NCBI GenBank assembly: GCA_020845495.1
Contig: JADLFM010000046.1
Coordinates: forward strand, 1 to 64,000
Reading direction: 5' to 3'
DNA from: Chloroflexota bacterium
GTDB lineage: Bacteria; Chloroflexota; UBA6077; JACCZL01
Length of the DNA stretch: 64,000 nucleotides
The notes below the pieces were generated by a model. The model saw only the letters and a program-made list of their open reading frames with translations, was not told the DNA's origin and ran no database searches. Numbering within the stretch: the first letter of the stretch is position 1; each line of letters starts with the position of its first letter. The position numbers and the translations under genes were made by a program. Below are positions 35,513 to 44,063 of the stretch, piece by piece.

Positions 35513-36028
35513 GGAGAGGCTCGCACGCAAGCGGGAGGGGGCGGTGGCGTGCAGGCGTGCCCCCTCCCGACCCGTCCGCGCGCAGACCGGCTATACTGTG
35601 GGCTGACGAGCGTCGGCCCACGGCCTCGATCCTCGTCCGTTCCGCGCGGCGCAGCAGCAGCGCGGCCACTCTTCGCAGGGAGCACACGGGCGGCCAATGG
35701 GCGGCACACGGCACTAGTACGAGCACGAGCCGAGCGACGCGCGAGCCTCCAGCCGGAGCCCGTCGTCACGTCTCTCGACCACGTGCGACGTACGGGAGCC
35801 GGAGAGGGCCGCGTTCGTGAGTGCCGTGTAACCGTGTTCTGACAGCCAGCCCCCTGAAGCCCTGCCCCGCGGACCAAAGCGCCCTCGTCGGGCGACGGCC
35901 GCGCCCCAGCTCCCGTCGCGCACGACCCTCGCCACGGGCTCATGTGCCCAGCGGCGTTGGCACCTCGTCCTGAGACGGACGGTCCGGGCTTCTCACCCTC
36001 ACACCGAGGGAAGGAAAGACGGGACCAG
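35513..36028. other. Intergenic region with terminator-like hairpin
   Basis: No gene is supported between the hydrolase and the ABC-F gene. The left end holds a hairpin (35533-35568); the rest should include the ABC-F leader and promoter. Leader peptides and attenuators are common before resistance-type ABC-F genes, but I could not identify one with confidence here. Confidence 0.5.
35533..35568 (+). terminator. Hairpin after hydrolase gene
   Basis: A 10-base GC stem (GGGAGGGGGC paired with GCCCCCTCCC) with a 16-base loop begins 20 bases after the stop at 35512. There is no T-run, so the terminator call rests on position and stem strength only. Confidence 0.5.
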
Positions 36029-37780
36029 ATGCCTTTGCTGTCTGCCGAAACTATCACCAGAGCGTTCGGACCAGTCACCGTACTGGACGCGGTCAGCCTG
36101 CACGTCGAGGTCGGCGCACGGATCGGGCTGGTTGGGGCGAACGGCTCGGGGAAGACGACACTCCTCCGTATCCTGGCCGGCGAGGATAGACAGGACGACG
36201 GACGCGTCCGCCGTGAGGCAGACGTCGACGTCGGCTATCTGCCCCAGGAGCAGCCCGAAGCAGCCGATCTCACCCTCGACGAGTTGATCCGCGACGCTGT
36301 CGGGGGGCTGCGGACACTCGAACGGTGGCTGCGCGAGCTCGAGGCGCTCCTCGGCGAGGCCAGTGGCGCGACGCTCGAGGCTGTCCTGGCCGAGTATGGC
36401 GACGTCGCGGAGCGCTTCGAGCGCCGCGGCGGCTACGACCTTGAACACCGTATCGACAGCGTGCTCGACGGGCTTGGCATCGGACACCTGCCGCGCACTC
36501 GGCGGGTCGGGACGCTCTCCGGCGGTGAGCATGCTCGCGTCATGCTGGCGGGGCTGCTGCTTCGCTCGCCGGATCTCTTGCTGCTCGACGAGCCGACCAA
36601 TCACCTCGACTTCGCCAGCGCCGCCTGGCTCGAGACGTTTCTGACGAGCTACCGAGGCGCGTTCGTCGCCGTCTCGCACGATCGCCATTTCCTGAATCGG
36701 GCCGTCACGACGATCCTCGAGATCGACGAGGATACGCATCAGTTGGTCGAATACGTCGGCGACTACGACGCCTACCGCACAGCCAGGGCGCGCGAGCAGG
36801 CCCGCCGCGAAGAGGCGTACGCGCGACAGCAGGAGGAGATCAAGGAACTGCGCCGGGCGATCAAGGTGAGCGGCCGGCAGGTCTCGCACAACCGCCCGTC
36901 GACCGACAACGACAAGTTCGCCAGCCACTTCTTCCGGGAGCGCGTCGAACAGGCCGTCTCGCGCAACGTCCGGAACGCCGAGGAACGGCTGCGCCGCATC
37001 GAGTCGGACCCGCTCGCGAGGCCGGTGCGGGCGCTCCGGATCAATCCGGACCTCGATCCAGCCGAGCTGCGGAGCGAGCAGGCAGTCGTGGTAGACGGCG
37101 TGTCGAAGCGGTTCGACAGCCGCACCGTCCTCGACGCCGTCTCGCTCTCGCTCGGGAGCCGCGCGAGAATCGTCGTGGTCGGCGAGAACGGGGCCGGCAA
37201 GAGTACCTTGCTCGACACGATCGCCGGCCGCACTCGCCCCGATACTGGCTCGGTGCGGCTGGCCGGCGGCGTCCGTCTGGGCTATCTCGATCGAGACGCT
37301 CGCACCCTGGATCGTCGCCGTACGCTGGTCGAGAGCTACCTGGACGGGCTGGATGGATCGCACGAGGAGTTGGTGAGCGGCCTGTTTCACTACGGATTCT
37401 TCCGGGCCGACGACCTGACGAAGGAGGTGGGCCAGCTCAGCCTCGGGCAGCGCCGCAAGCTTCAGTTGGCACAACTCATGGCCGAGCACGCCAACGTCCT
37501 GCTGCTCGACGAGCCGACCACCCATCTGAGCCTGGATCTGCTCGACGCCTTCGAACGGGCGCTGGCTGACTTTCCGGGGGCGGTCCTGGCCGTCTCGCAC
37601 GACCGCTGGTTCGTGGAGCGCTTCAACGGAGAGATCTGGGAGCTACGCGACGGCCGTCTGACACACCACGACGGTCCGCCAGCGGCGGTGATGGAGGTGC
37701 TGGTACCCCGCCCGGTCAGCCGCGCCGCAGCGTCAGATGCAGGCTGCCGTAGGGCGGGCGTGGGTCGGTGTAGACCTTGA
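36029..37780 (+). CDS. ABC-F ATPase, antibiotic-resistance-like subgroup
   Basis: This 583-residue soluble protein has two ATPase domains and no membrane part. Domain 1: Walker A GANGSGKTT, signature LSGGEHARV, Walker B LLLLDEPTNHLD. The interdomain linker is basic and helical (about residues 245-350). Domain 2: Walker A GENGAGKST, a degenerate signature LSLGQRRKL and VLLLDEPTTHLSL. The LSxGQxR and HLSL variants are typical of actinomycete-type ribosome-protection ABC-F proteins (TlrC/OleB/VarM-like). That suggests drug displacement from the ribosome, though housekeeping ABC-F roles are possible. I chose ATG 36029 with GGAAGGAAAG upstream. Its 3' end overlaps the uricase gene tail-to-tail by 65 bases. 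Confidence 0.9.
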   Translation: MPLLSAETITRAFGPVTVLDAVSLHVEVGARIGLVGANGSGKTTLLRILAGEDRQDDGRVRREADVDVGYLPQEQPEAADLTLDELIRDAVGGLRTLERWLRELEALLGEASGATLEAVLAEYGDVAERFERRGGYDLEHRIDSVLDGLGIGHLPRTRRVGTLSGGEHARVMLAGLLLRSPDLLLLDEPTNHLDFASAAWLETFLTSYRGAFVAVSHDRHFLNRAVTTILEIDEDTHQLVEYVGDYDAYRTARAREQARREEAYARQQEEIKELRRAIKVSGRQVSHNRPSTDNDKFASHFFRERVEQAVSRNVRNAEERLRRIESDPLARPVRALRINPDLDPAELRSEQAVVVDGVSKRFDSRTVLDAVSLSLGSRARIVVVGENGAGKSTLLDTIAGRTRPDTGSVRLAGGVRLGYLDRDARTLDRRRTLVESYLDGLDGSHEELVSGLFHYGFFRADDLTKEVGQLSLGQRRKLQLAQLMAEHANVLLLDEPTTHLSLDLLDAFERALADFPGAVLAVSHDRWFVERFNGEIWELRDGRLTHHDGPPAAVMEVLVPRPVSRAAASDAGCRRAGVGRCRP

Positions 37781-38687
37781 CGTGCTCGTCCGTCTCCGAC
37801 GTGGCCGCCGTGTCCCAGAGCCGGTTCTGTCCCTCGAACGACACCTCGGCAAGCTGCGGGAAGCGCGCCAGGATGCGCTGCCCCATCTCGTGCATCAGGT
37901 GTTGGATCGACATGCTGACGAACTGGTGGAATACCGTCGCCGTCAGGTCACGGATCTGCTCGGCGGCCACGTAGCGGCGACAATCGGGCGAGACAGCGTC
38001 GGATGGATTGGCATAACGCCAGCCGACGTCGAGGTAGATGTAGAGCGGGCGGTCCCGCACCGCTGGCAGCGTGGTGTACTGGTCGCGCACGAAATCGGCG
38101 AAGGCGCTACCGGTCACCTTGATCAACTGAAGGCCGTCCTGCCCGCAGCGGTGCCCCACGATCCGAGCATCGTCGCCGTCCCGCTCGACTTCCAGCATGG
38201 CAACGGCATGGTCGCCGCGGGCATGGCTGAACAGGGCGCGGCTCGGCTCGAACCGGCCCCTGTCGGCCTCGGCCGGCACCGCGACGGGCTGATAGGGCAA
38301 TTCGCGGCCCGACAGCCGAAGGTGCCCCATCTGCTCCCAGGTCTGGAAGAATCGTCGCCCGAGAAAGCGCAGGAAACCCTCGAGCGTCGCGCCGTCATAC
38401 TCGAGGGCCATCCGCTGGATGAAGTTCTTCATCGTGTCGGTGGCGACGACGAGCCGATTGTCGCCGACGGTGTAGGCCGGGGCGAAGTTGTCGTCGTAGA
38501 TCTCGACATCGATGGCGTAGGCGAACAGGACGTTCGGCCGGCCAACGAACGCCGACTCGGGGATCGGCGTCAGTCCTTCGAGCGGACGGGCGTAGGTGCG
38601 GTAGACGCTGACGTCGGCCTTGCCGTAGCGGATCATCTCGATGACACCCGGACGAGTGCCGTCCGGCTGCTGGTCGGTCGTGCTCAC
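37716..38687 (-). CDS. pucL: Urate oxidase (uricase), Bacillus PucL-type
   Basis: This 323-residue cofactor-free oxidase converts urate to 5-hydroxyisourate. The evidence is family motifs: YGKADVSVYR with the catalytic Lys, YTVGDNRLVVATDTMKNFI with the Thr-Asp pair, FADFVRDQYTTLPAVRDRPL, and SMSIQHLMHEMGQRILARFP. The C-terminus reads VSFEGQNRLWDT and VYTDPRPPYG, as in Bacillus PucL, instead of the PNKHH of fungal and actinobacterial enzymes. It is a single domain, without the OHCU decarboxylase half of Bacillus PucL. The start is probably GTG 38687 (AGGCAGGTG about 7 bases upstream); ATG 38636 is an alternative. No other ureide genes are adjacent, though a Mo-hydroxylase gene and a dihydropyrimidinase gene lie in the window. 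Confidence 0.88.
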   Translation of the reverse strand: MSTTDQQPDGTRPGVIEMIRYGKADVSVYRTYARPLEGLTPIPESAFVGRPNVLFAYAIDVEIYDDNFAPAYTVGDNRLVVATDTMKNFIQRMALEYDGATLEGFLRFLGRRFFQTWEQMGHLRLSGRELPYQPVAVPAEADRGRFEPSRALFSHARGDHAVAMLEVERDGDDARIVGHRCGQDGLQLIKVTGSAFADFVRDQYTTLPAVRDRPLYIYLDVGWRYANPSDAVSPDCRRYVAAEQIRDLTATVFHQFVSMSIQHLMHEMGQRILARFPQLAEVSFEGQNRLWDTAATSETDEHVKVYTDPRPPYGSLHLTLRRG

Positions 38688-38886
38688 TGGCTGCACCTGC
38701 CTGGAGTCAATGTCGCACCCGTGACGTCTCGTGCGCACGAGGGGCCGCCCGCTCTGAGGGCGGCGCCGCGGCCGGGCGCGAAGAGCGCCAGCATGGCCGC
38801 CACGCCGTCCGCATCGTACACCGACACGGCCCGACGGGTGCCCCAGATCTGCCCGCTGACGCAGACCTCGCAGCCCGCCAGGAGTC

Positions 38887-39954
38887 TCACCGAGCCGTTT
38901 CCAGGTAGTGCTGGGCAAGCGTCAGGTAGCGGCGGGCGCTAGCGACGATCTCGTCACGTCGCCGCCCGGTGACGCCCGTCTGTTGGAGGCGCAGGCTCAG
39001 CACCTTGCCGCGCACGTACGCTCGATAGGAGGCGTAGAACGGCAGCAATGCCAGAAGCTCATCGTCGCCGCTTTCGCGGACGTACATGTCGACGAAGGCC
39101 GTCGCGAGGTCGTGGCGGTCCGCTTGGTCCAGGTCCATCGAGAGAAACGCCACGTCGGCCGTCACGTCCGCGCAGCGAAAGCGGGGTGTGAACTCCAGGC
39201 AGTCGAACAGCCACAGATTGTCGCCGTCGACGCAGACGCTGGCAGCGTGCAAATCGCCGTGGCCATCGCGAATGCGTCCGCGCTCGACGCGCCGGACGAG
39301 CAGGTCATGCTGCTCGTCAAGGAAGCGTTCGACGGCAGCTCGCATCGCCTGCTGCGCTACCGGATCCACGGTGGTGCCAATGAATGGAGCGATCTGGGCG
39401 AAGTTCTCCTCCCAGTTCGCGCGCACCGTGGCCGGGCGGCCGTACTCGTCCACGCCCGGGCCGGTCGCGGCGGTGGCATGGAAGGGGGCGAGGCGCTGCG
39501 CGATGCGGTGCATCAGCCCAACATCAGCCTTACCGGTGGCGAGCAGATGCGGGAGCATGCCGGAGGCGGGGAGCCGGCGCATCCAGACCGCCGGCTCGAC
39601 CGCCTGGCCCGCGCCGCCGATCGTGTAGGCGCCGTCTGACGACATGATGATCCAGGGGACGCCGAGGTACACGTCTGGGCAGAGCCGGCGGTTGAGCCGG
39701 ACCTCATCGGCGCAGTTCGCCGCCCGCCGTTCCAGGCTCGTAAAGTCGACGAAACCGAGGTTGACGGGCTTCTTGACCTTGTACGCGTACGGGCCGGCCA
39801 GCACCACCCACGACACGTGCGTCTCGTGCAGGCGTATCGCGTCGGCCGGGTGAGAGTAGGTCGACGGCACGAGCAGGGCCTGGATCACCGGCGGCAGGCG
39901 GTCCGTGGCAGCCTCGCCGGCCGCGGATCGTCGCGCGTCAGCAGCCTGGGGCAT
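38887..39954 (-). CDS. Aminoglycoside-phosphotransferase-fold kinase (COG2187-like)
   Basis: This 355-residue protein has an APH-type kinase core. The Lys region is PYAYKVKKPVNLGFVDF, the catalytic loop is RDGHGDLHAASVCV, and the metal-binding Asp is LFDCLEF. The sequence around SHPADAIRLHETHVSWVVL and KPVNLGFVDF matches the COG2187 kinase family of unknown substrate, here without the C-terminal P-loop half often found fused to it. AGGAGGTG is 5 bases upstream of ATG 39954. An upstream in-frame ATG at 40011 lacks such a site. The substrate is unknown. Confidence 0.82.
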   Translation of the reverse strand: MPQAADARRSAAGEAATDRLPPVIQALLVPSTYSHPADAIRLHETHVSWVVLAGPYAYKVKKPVNLGFVDFTSLERRAANCADEVRLNRRLCPDVYLGVPWIIMSSDGAYTIGGAGQAVEPAVWMRRLPASGMLPHLLATGKADVGLMHRIAQRLAPFHATAATGPGVDEYGRPATVRANWEENFAQIAPFIGTTVDPVAQQAMRAAVERFLDEQHDLLVRRVERGRIRDGHGDLHAASVCVDGDNLWLFDCLEFTPRFRCADVTADVAFLSMDLDQADRHDLATAFVDMYVRESGDDELLALLPFYASYRAYVRGKVLSLRLQQTGVTGRRRDEIVASARRYLTLAQHYLETAR

Positions 39955-40491
39955 CAAACACCTCCTGGTAGGTCGAGTCCATTGCACCGAACGGGCCACG
40001 GCAGTCCACAACCGCCATTCGGCTGCCCTCCCGTCGTCCGCTGCTCGTCACGGCCGTGGTCCGCGGCTGCTCGTCACGGCAGCGACCTGGAGCTTCCGAC
40101 TGCCTGGGTACTGGTTGCACCTCACGGCGGCTCGCGTCATGAGCACAGACAGTTGTCGACTGGTAGTGACACCCTGACCCTGAGGCTGACCGGCAGGGGC
40201 GGCAGGCAGAATTTTCGGTCTGCCAGCCACCAGCCTCGAGGTGGCCGAGGTAGCCGACACGCGGACGGTCGCTGGTCGTACTATAGGCAGGCTCGCCGCT
40301 GCCTCCGATGGCAACCGTACCGTATCGGGCCAGGGTGCACCGCCCTCGCGACTCGTGGGTAGCATCGGCCAGTAGTGAGACCGTGCAGCCACGATCCATC
40401 GGGAGCGCATGGGGCGACAGCAAGTAGTGCAGGACGACTAGCGCGGGTCGGCGGCGTACACGAGCTACCGTGCGCCGAGGAGTCTACATAG
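39955..40491. other. Divergent intergenic region, no gene seen
   Basis: About 540 bases between the minus-strand kinase and the plus-strand subtilase. It must hold both promoters. A short duplicated segment (CTGCTCGTCACGGC) appears near 40042 and 40066. Open frames here are shadows without recognisable domains. Confidence 0.45.
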
Positions 40492-42273
40492 GTGCAAACG
40501 ATCGGGGGACGTCGATGGTGGCGGCTGCTGGCCGTCGTCATGTTGTTCGTTGGGCTGGTGCCAGCCGGAGATGGGGCTGGCAGCACGGTGGAGGCCCACG
40601 AGGCCACCCGTATCGAAGGCGCGGCAGCGCCTGCTGCGAATCACAGAGACGCCGCGTCGCTGGCAGATGCGAGCGCGGCGGCGTGGGCCGCGGATGCTCC
40701 ACCAGACCTCGTCCCGACCCCATCTATCGCTCCGGGGCCAGGGACAGTGAAGATTCGGCGGGGCGGCCAGTCACTGCCGATTACCCTGCTCGACAAGACG
40801 ACCGGGCCGAACGGTCGCGCGGTCGGAGCCGGGCGCATACTTGTCGCATTCCGGGGCAGCGCTGGCGCCGCCGCGATCGGCAACGTCCACCGCGCCGCTG
40901 GGACGGCCGCCGTCGAGGCAACGCGTCTGCCCGGCGTCGTCGTAGCGCGAACTCGGCCGGACCAGCTCGGACGCGCTCTTGCGACGTATCGCGCCCGCCC
41001 GGAAGTCGCCTGGGCCGAGCCCGACTACGTTCGCCGCGCTACCCTCGTCCCGAACGACCCCCGCTTCGACGAGCAGTGGGCGCTCCAGAAGATTCAGGCG
41101 TCGGCCGCCTGGAACGCAACGCGCAGCGCCAGCAGCGTGCGGATCGCCATCCTCGACTGCGGCATCTATAGCAGCTCGTCCCTCTTCACCATGCCGAACG
41201 GCGAACGAGGACATCCCGACGTTCGGTCGAAGGTGGTGCTGGAACACGATTTCACCGGCTCGCCGTACGGCGCGGACGACTTCTGTGACCACGGCACGCT
41301 GATGGCCGGCGTCGCCGCCGCCAGCACAAACAACGGTATCGGCATCGCCGGGGTGGGCTTCGACGCCTCGCTCATGAATGGCAAGGTGCTCGGGGATGAT
41401 GGCTTCGGCCTCGACTCCTGGATCGCGAGCGGCATCGTCTGGGCCGCCGACAACGGGGCGCAGGTCATCAGCTTGAGCCTGGGTGAGGACAGTCCGTGCG
41501 GCTTCACCCTCCAGTCCGCCGTCGACTACGCCTGGAACCGCGGCGCGGTGATCGTGGCCGCCGCCGGCAACGGCGACGCAAACGGTATCGGGCTGGCGCA
41601 TGCTGAAGCGCCCGGCAACTGCAATCACGTCCTGGCAATCGCTGCTACCGACCCCTCCGACAGCAGAGCCGTCTTCTCCAACTATGGGGACGGCGTCGAT
41701 CTGGCCGCTCCTGGCGTCAGCATCCTGTCGACCGATTTCATCGGCGGCTACCACACGGTGACCGGCACTTCGCCAGCCACCCCGCACGTGGCAGGCGTCG
41801 CCGCGCTCGTCTGGACCACGCCGGCCGGGACGTCGAATCAGTCAGTCGTCGACCAGATCACCCAGACGGCCGACCGGATCGCAGGGACCGGCACGCTCTG
41901 GCAGTTCGGGCGGTTGAACGCCGCTGGCGCCGTGGCCCCCATCGTGGACTGCTCGCCGCGCCCGCCGGTCACCGTCCGGGTGACGCCGACCGGCGGGGCG
42001 CTCAGCGTGACCCTCACGGCGACGGGGAGTGGCAACGCGATCCGCTCGATCGGTACGGGCGGCCGTACGCCGACGAATGCGATCGTCGATCTGCCGCCGC
42101 CGGTGGGCAGCACGAGCGGATCGTTCACCTATCAGTTGGCAACCGGGTCGGCGAGCGTGACGTTCCAGGTGCGCCGCGCGACGACCGGTCAAGCGACGAC
42201 GGTTCCCCTGGTCGTGACCGACGCTTGTGGTGACTGGCCGACCTTCGTAGGCGGAGGACCGAGCGCCTTCTGA
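40492..42273 (+). CDS. Secreted subtilisin-like serine protease (S8)
   Basis: This 593-residue exported protease has a signal peptide (RRWWRLLAVVMLFVGLVPAGDG), an I9-like propeptide (RILVAFRGSAGAAAIG to YRARPEVAWAEPDYV) and the catalytic domain from about residue 185. The triad residues are Asp in VRIAILDCGI, His in DDFCDHGTLMAGVAA and Ser in TGTSPATPHVAGVAALV; the oxyanion Asn is in VAAAGNGDANG. The last 107 residues (CSPRPPVTVRV to CGDWPTFVGGGPSAF) form the C-terminal domain shared with the proteins at 391-2274 and 5581-6083. The start is GTG with AGGAG about 10 bases upstream. It is probably monocistronic, with a hairpin after the stop. Confidence 0.93.
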   Translation: MQTIGGRRWWRLLAVVMLFVGLVPAGDGAGSTVEAHEATRIEGAAAPAANHRDAASLADASAAAWAADAPPDLVPTPSIAPGPGTVKIRRGGQSLPITLLDKTTGPNGRAVGAGRILVAFRGSAGAAAIGNVHRAAGTAAVEATRLPGVVVARTRPDQLGRALATYRARPEVAWAEPDYVRRATLVPNDPRFDEQWALQKIQASAAWNATRSASSVRIAILDCGIYSSSSLFTMPNGERGHPDVRSKVVLEHDFTGSPYGADDFCDHGTLMAGVAAASTNNGIGIAGVGFDASLMNGKVLGDDGFGLDSWIASGIVWAADNGAQVISLSLGEDSPCGFTLQSAVDYAWNRGAVIVAAAGNGDANGIGLAHAEAPGNCNHVLAIAATDPSDSRAVFSNYGDGVDLAAPGVSILSTDFIGGYHTVTGTSPATPHVAGVAALVWTTPAGTSNQSVVDQITQTADRIAGTGTLWQFGRLNAAGAVAPIVDCSPRPPVTVRVTPTGGALSVTLTATGSGNAIRSIGTGGRTPTNAIVDLPPPVGSTSGSFTYQLATGSASVTFQVRRATTGQATTVPLVVTDACGDWPTFVGGGPSAF

Positions 42274-42333
42274 GGCCAGCCCGACGGGCATGATCCTCTT
42301 CGCGGCGACGGGGGATTGTCGTACTCTGAGGTA

Positions 42334-42355
42334 CGGGGCAGGCTATCCTGCCCCG
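42334..42355 (+). terminator. Hairpin after subtilase gene
   Basis: A 9-base stem (CGGGGCAGG paired with CCTGCCCCG) with a 4-base loop lies 61 bases downstream of the subtilase stop. It has no T-tract. It is a likely transcription end or RNA-stabilising element. Confidence 0.5.
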
Positions 42356-42470
42356 GCAACATATCGTCTACCCTGCGCAACGTCGAACGCTACCATGCCG
42401 GGCGACAGTACCGTTGGACGTGACTCCCACCGACATGGTTGGCGGAGACTCGCCGGGTAGGAGGTGCTCC

Positions 42471-43901
42471 ATGACACGCTGGTTACTCACGCCTCTTGAC
42501 GGCTCACCGTTGAGCGAGGCTGCGCTACCCTGGGCCGCCGCGCTCGCTCGCAAACAGGGCTGCACGCTGGTGCTGGCCCAGGCCGTCCCCTGGCCAGCAA
42601 TGGTTGCGGATGGGTTCGCTGGCGGGTACGTCACGCCCCAGTTCTACGACGAGATCATGGCGACTGAGCGTGCCGCTGCCCACAGTTACCTCGAGGAACT
42701 GCGCGCTGGTCTGGCCGCCGACGATCTGCCCGTTCAGACCATCGTGCGCGACGGTGCGCCGTCGACCGTGGTGCTCGACGTGGCCGATGAGCTCGGGGTC
42801 GACGCGATCGTGATGGCGACGCGTGGTCGGGGAGGACTGGCGCGGGCCGTCCTCGGAAGCGTTGCCGAGTACATCGTTCAACACGTGACCGTGCCGGTCC
42901 TGCTGGTCCGGACCGAGGGCACGCCGGAGCGCGCCCCATCATTCGACCGACTGTTGATCCCACTTGACGGGTCTGCACTGGCCGAACGGGCGCTCGGCGT
43001 CGCGGGTGGACTGGCCGGCAAAGATAGCAGCCTGACGCTCCTGGGTGTTTCAGGACCGGACCAGGTGCACGCACGTGGCGAGGAGCCGGTGGCTACGGGC
43101 TCTGCTGCTGAGATCACCGCCTATCTGAAGCGCACGACGCAGGCGCTGCCCGCGCGGCTTCGCGGTCCGGTGGACGTGCGGCAGGGCACGCCAGGCGAGC
43201 AGATCCTCGCCGCGGCACGGGACCACAAGGCCGACGTCATCGTCATGGCGACCCACGGCCGAACCGGGCCGGCCCGCTGGTGGCTCGGTAGCGTGGCGGA
43301 CCACGTGGTTCGGCACGCCGATCGCCCGGTGCTGCTGGTGAGCGTGCGCGCCATCGTGGCGCACGTGTCCGGCTCGCACACGGTCGGGGACGTCATGACT
43401 CGTGATCCGGGATGGGCGCGCCGAGACGAGCCGATCGCCGTGACGCTGCGGAAGTTGCTCCGGCGGCGCGTTGGCGGTGTCCCGGTCGTCGACGCCGACG
43501 GGAAGCTCGTCGGCGCGGTGTCCGAACGGGAGCTCGTCGGCTGGCACGCCAGGACACGCGCAGCACTGATGCGAGACATCCACGACCCGAGCGAGTATGC
43601 CAGGCGGCTTCGGACCGAGACCGTGGCGAGCATCATGGAAACGGACGTCCCAACGCTCGACCGACAGGCGCCCCTCGGCGAAGCTATCCACCTGTTCGAG
43701 AAGGAGGGTGTCAGCCGAATCCCCGTCATGAGTCAGGGACGGCTCGTCGGGATCATCACGTGGTCCGACATCTTGAGGCTCATGGCGAGTACGCTTCAAG
43801 ATAACCGCCTGGACGAGGCGCCGACCGACGGCCGGACCGCCGAGCACGAGCGTGCCGGCGCACGGGGCCGGAGCGAGACGACCGAGAACCCAAGCGATTG
43901 A
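42471..43901 (+). CDS. Universal stress protein tandem with C-terminal CBS pair
   Basis: This 476-residue cytosolic protein has two Usp domains and a CBS pair. Usp1 (about 1-145) starts RWLLTPLDGSPLSEAALPWA and has the ATP-binding GRGGLARAVLGS. Usp2 (about 155-300) has RLLIPLDGSALAERAL and GRTGPARWWLGS. Both keep the G-2x-G-9x-G(S) nucleotide motif. The CBS pair (about 310-440) has VGDVMTRDP and VASIMETDVPTLD. This points to adenine-nucleotide sensing in stress or energy limitation. The start is ATG 42471 with GGAGG 8 bases upstream; an earlier in-frame ATG lacks one. Confidence 0.92.
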   Translation: MTRWLLTPLDGSPLSEAALPWAAALARKQGCTLVLAQAVPWPAMVADGFAGGYVTPQFYDEIMATERAAAHSYLEELRAGLAADDLPVQTIVRDGAPSTVVLDVADELGVDAIVMATRGRGGLARAVLGSVAEYIVQHVTVPVLLVRTEGTPERAPSFDRLLIPLDGSALAERALGVAGGLAGKDSSLTLLGVSGPDQVHARGEEPVATGSAAEITAYLKRTTQALPARLRGPVDVRQGTPGEQILAAARDHKADVIVMATHGRTGPARWWLGSVADHVVRHADRPVLLVSVRAIVAHVSGSHTVGDVMTRDPGWARRDEPIAVTLRKLLRRRVGGVPVVDADGKLVGAVSERELVGWHARTRAALMRDIHDPSEYARRLRTETVASIMETDVPTLDRQAPLGEAIHLFEKEGVSRIPVMSQGRLVGIITWSDILRLMASTLQDNRLDEAPTDGRTAEHERAGARGRSETTENPSD

Positions 43902-43986
43902 TCCGCCATTGGGCAAGGGGTCCGTTCCTGACTGGCGGCTCCACTCCCCAGCCGTAGTCGTCAGGTTGGGACCGTGACCTGGGTAC

Positions 43987-44025
43987 CACGACGGGGGCGA
44001 CGCAGATGGCGTCGCCCCCGTCGTG
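43987..44025. terminator. Perfect 17-bp hairpin between convergent genes
   Basis: Stem arms at 43987-44003 and 44009-44025 are perfectly complementary (CACGACGGGGGCGACGC), with a 5-base loop. It stands midway between the ends of the USP-CBS gene and the dehydrogenase gene, where a bidirectional terminator is expected. It has no T-run. Confidence 0.75.
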
Positions 44026-44063
44026 CGTACCGTGACGCCAGACGGCGCCGCTACACGATGCCG

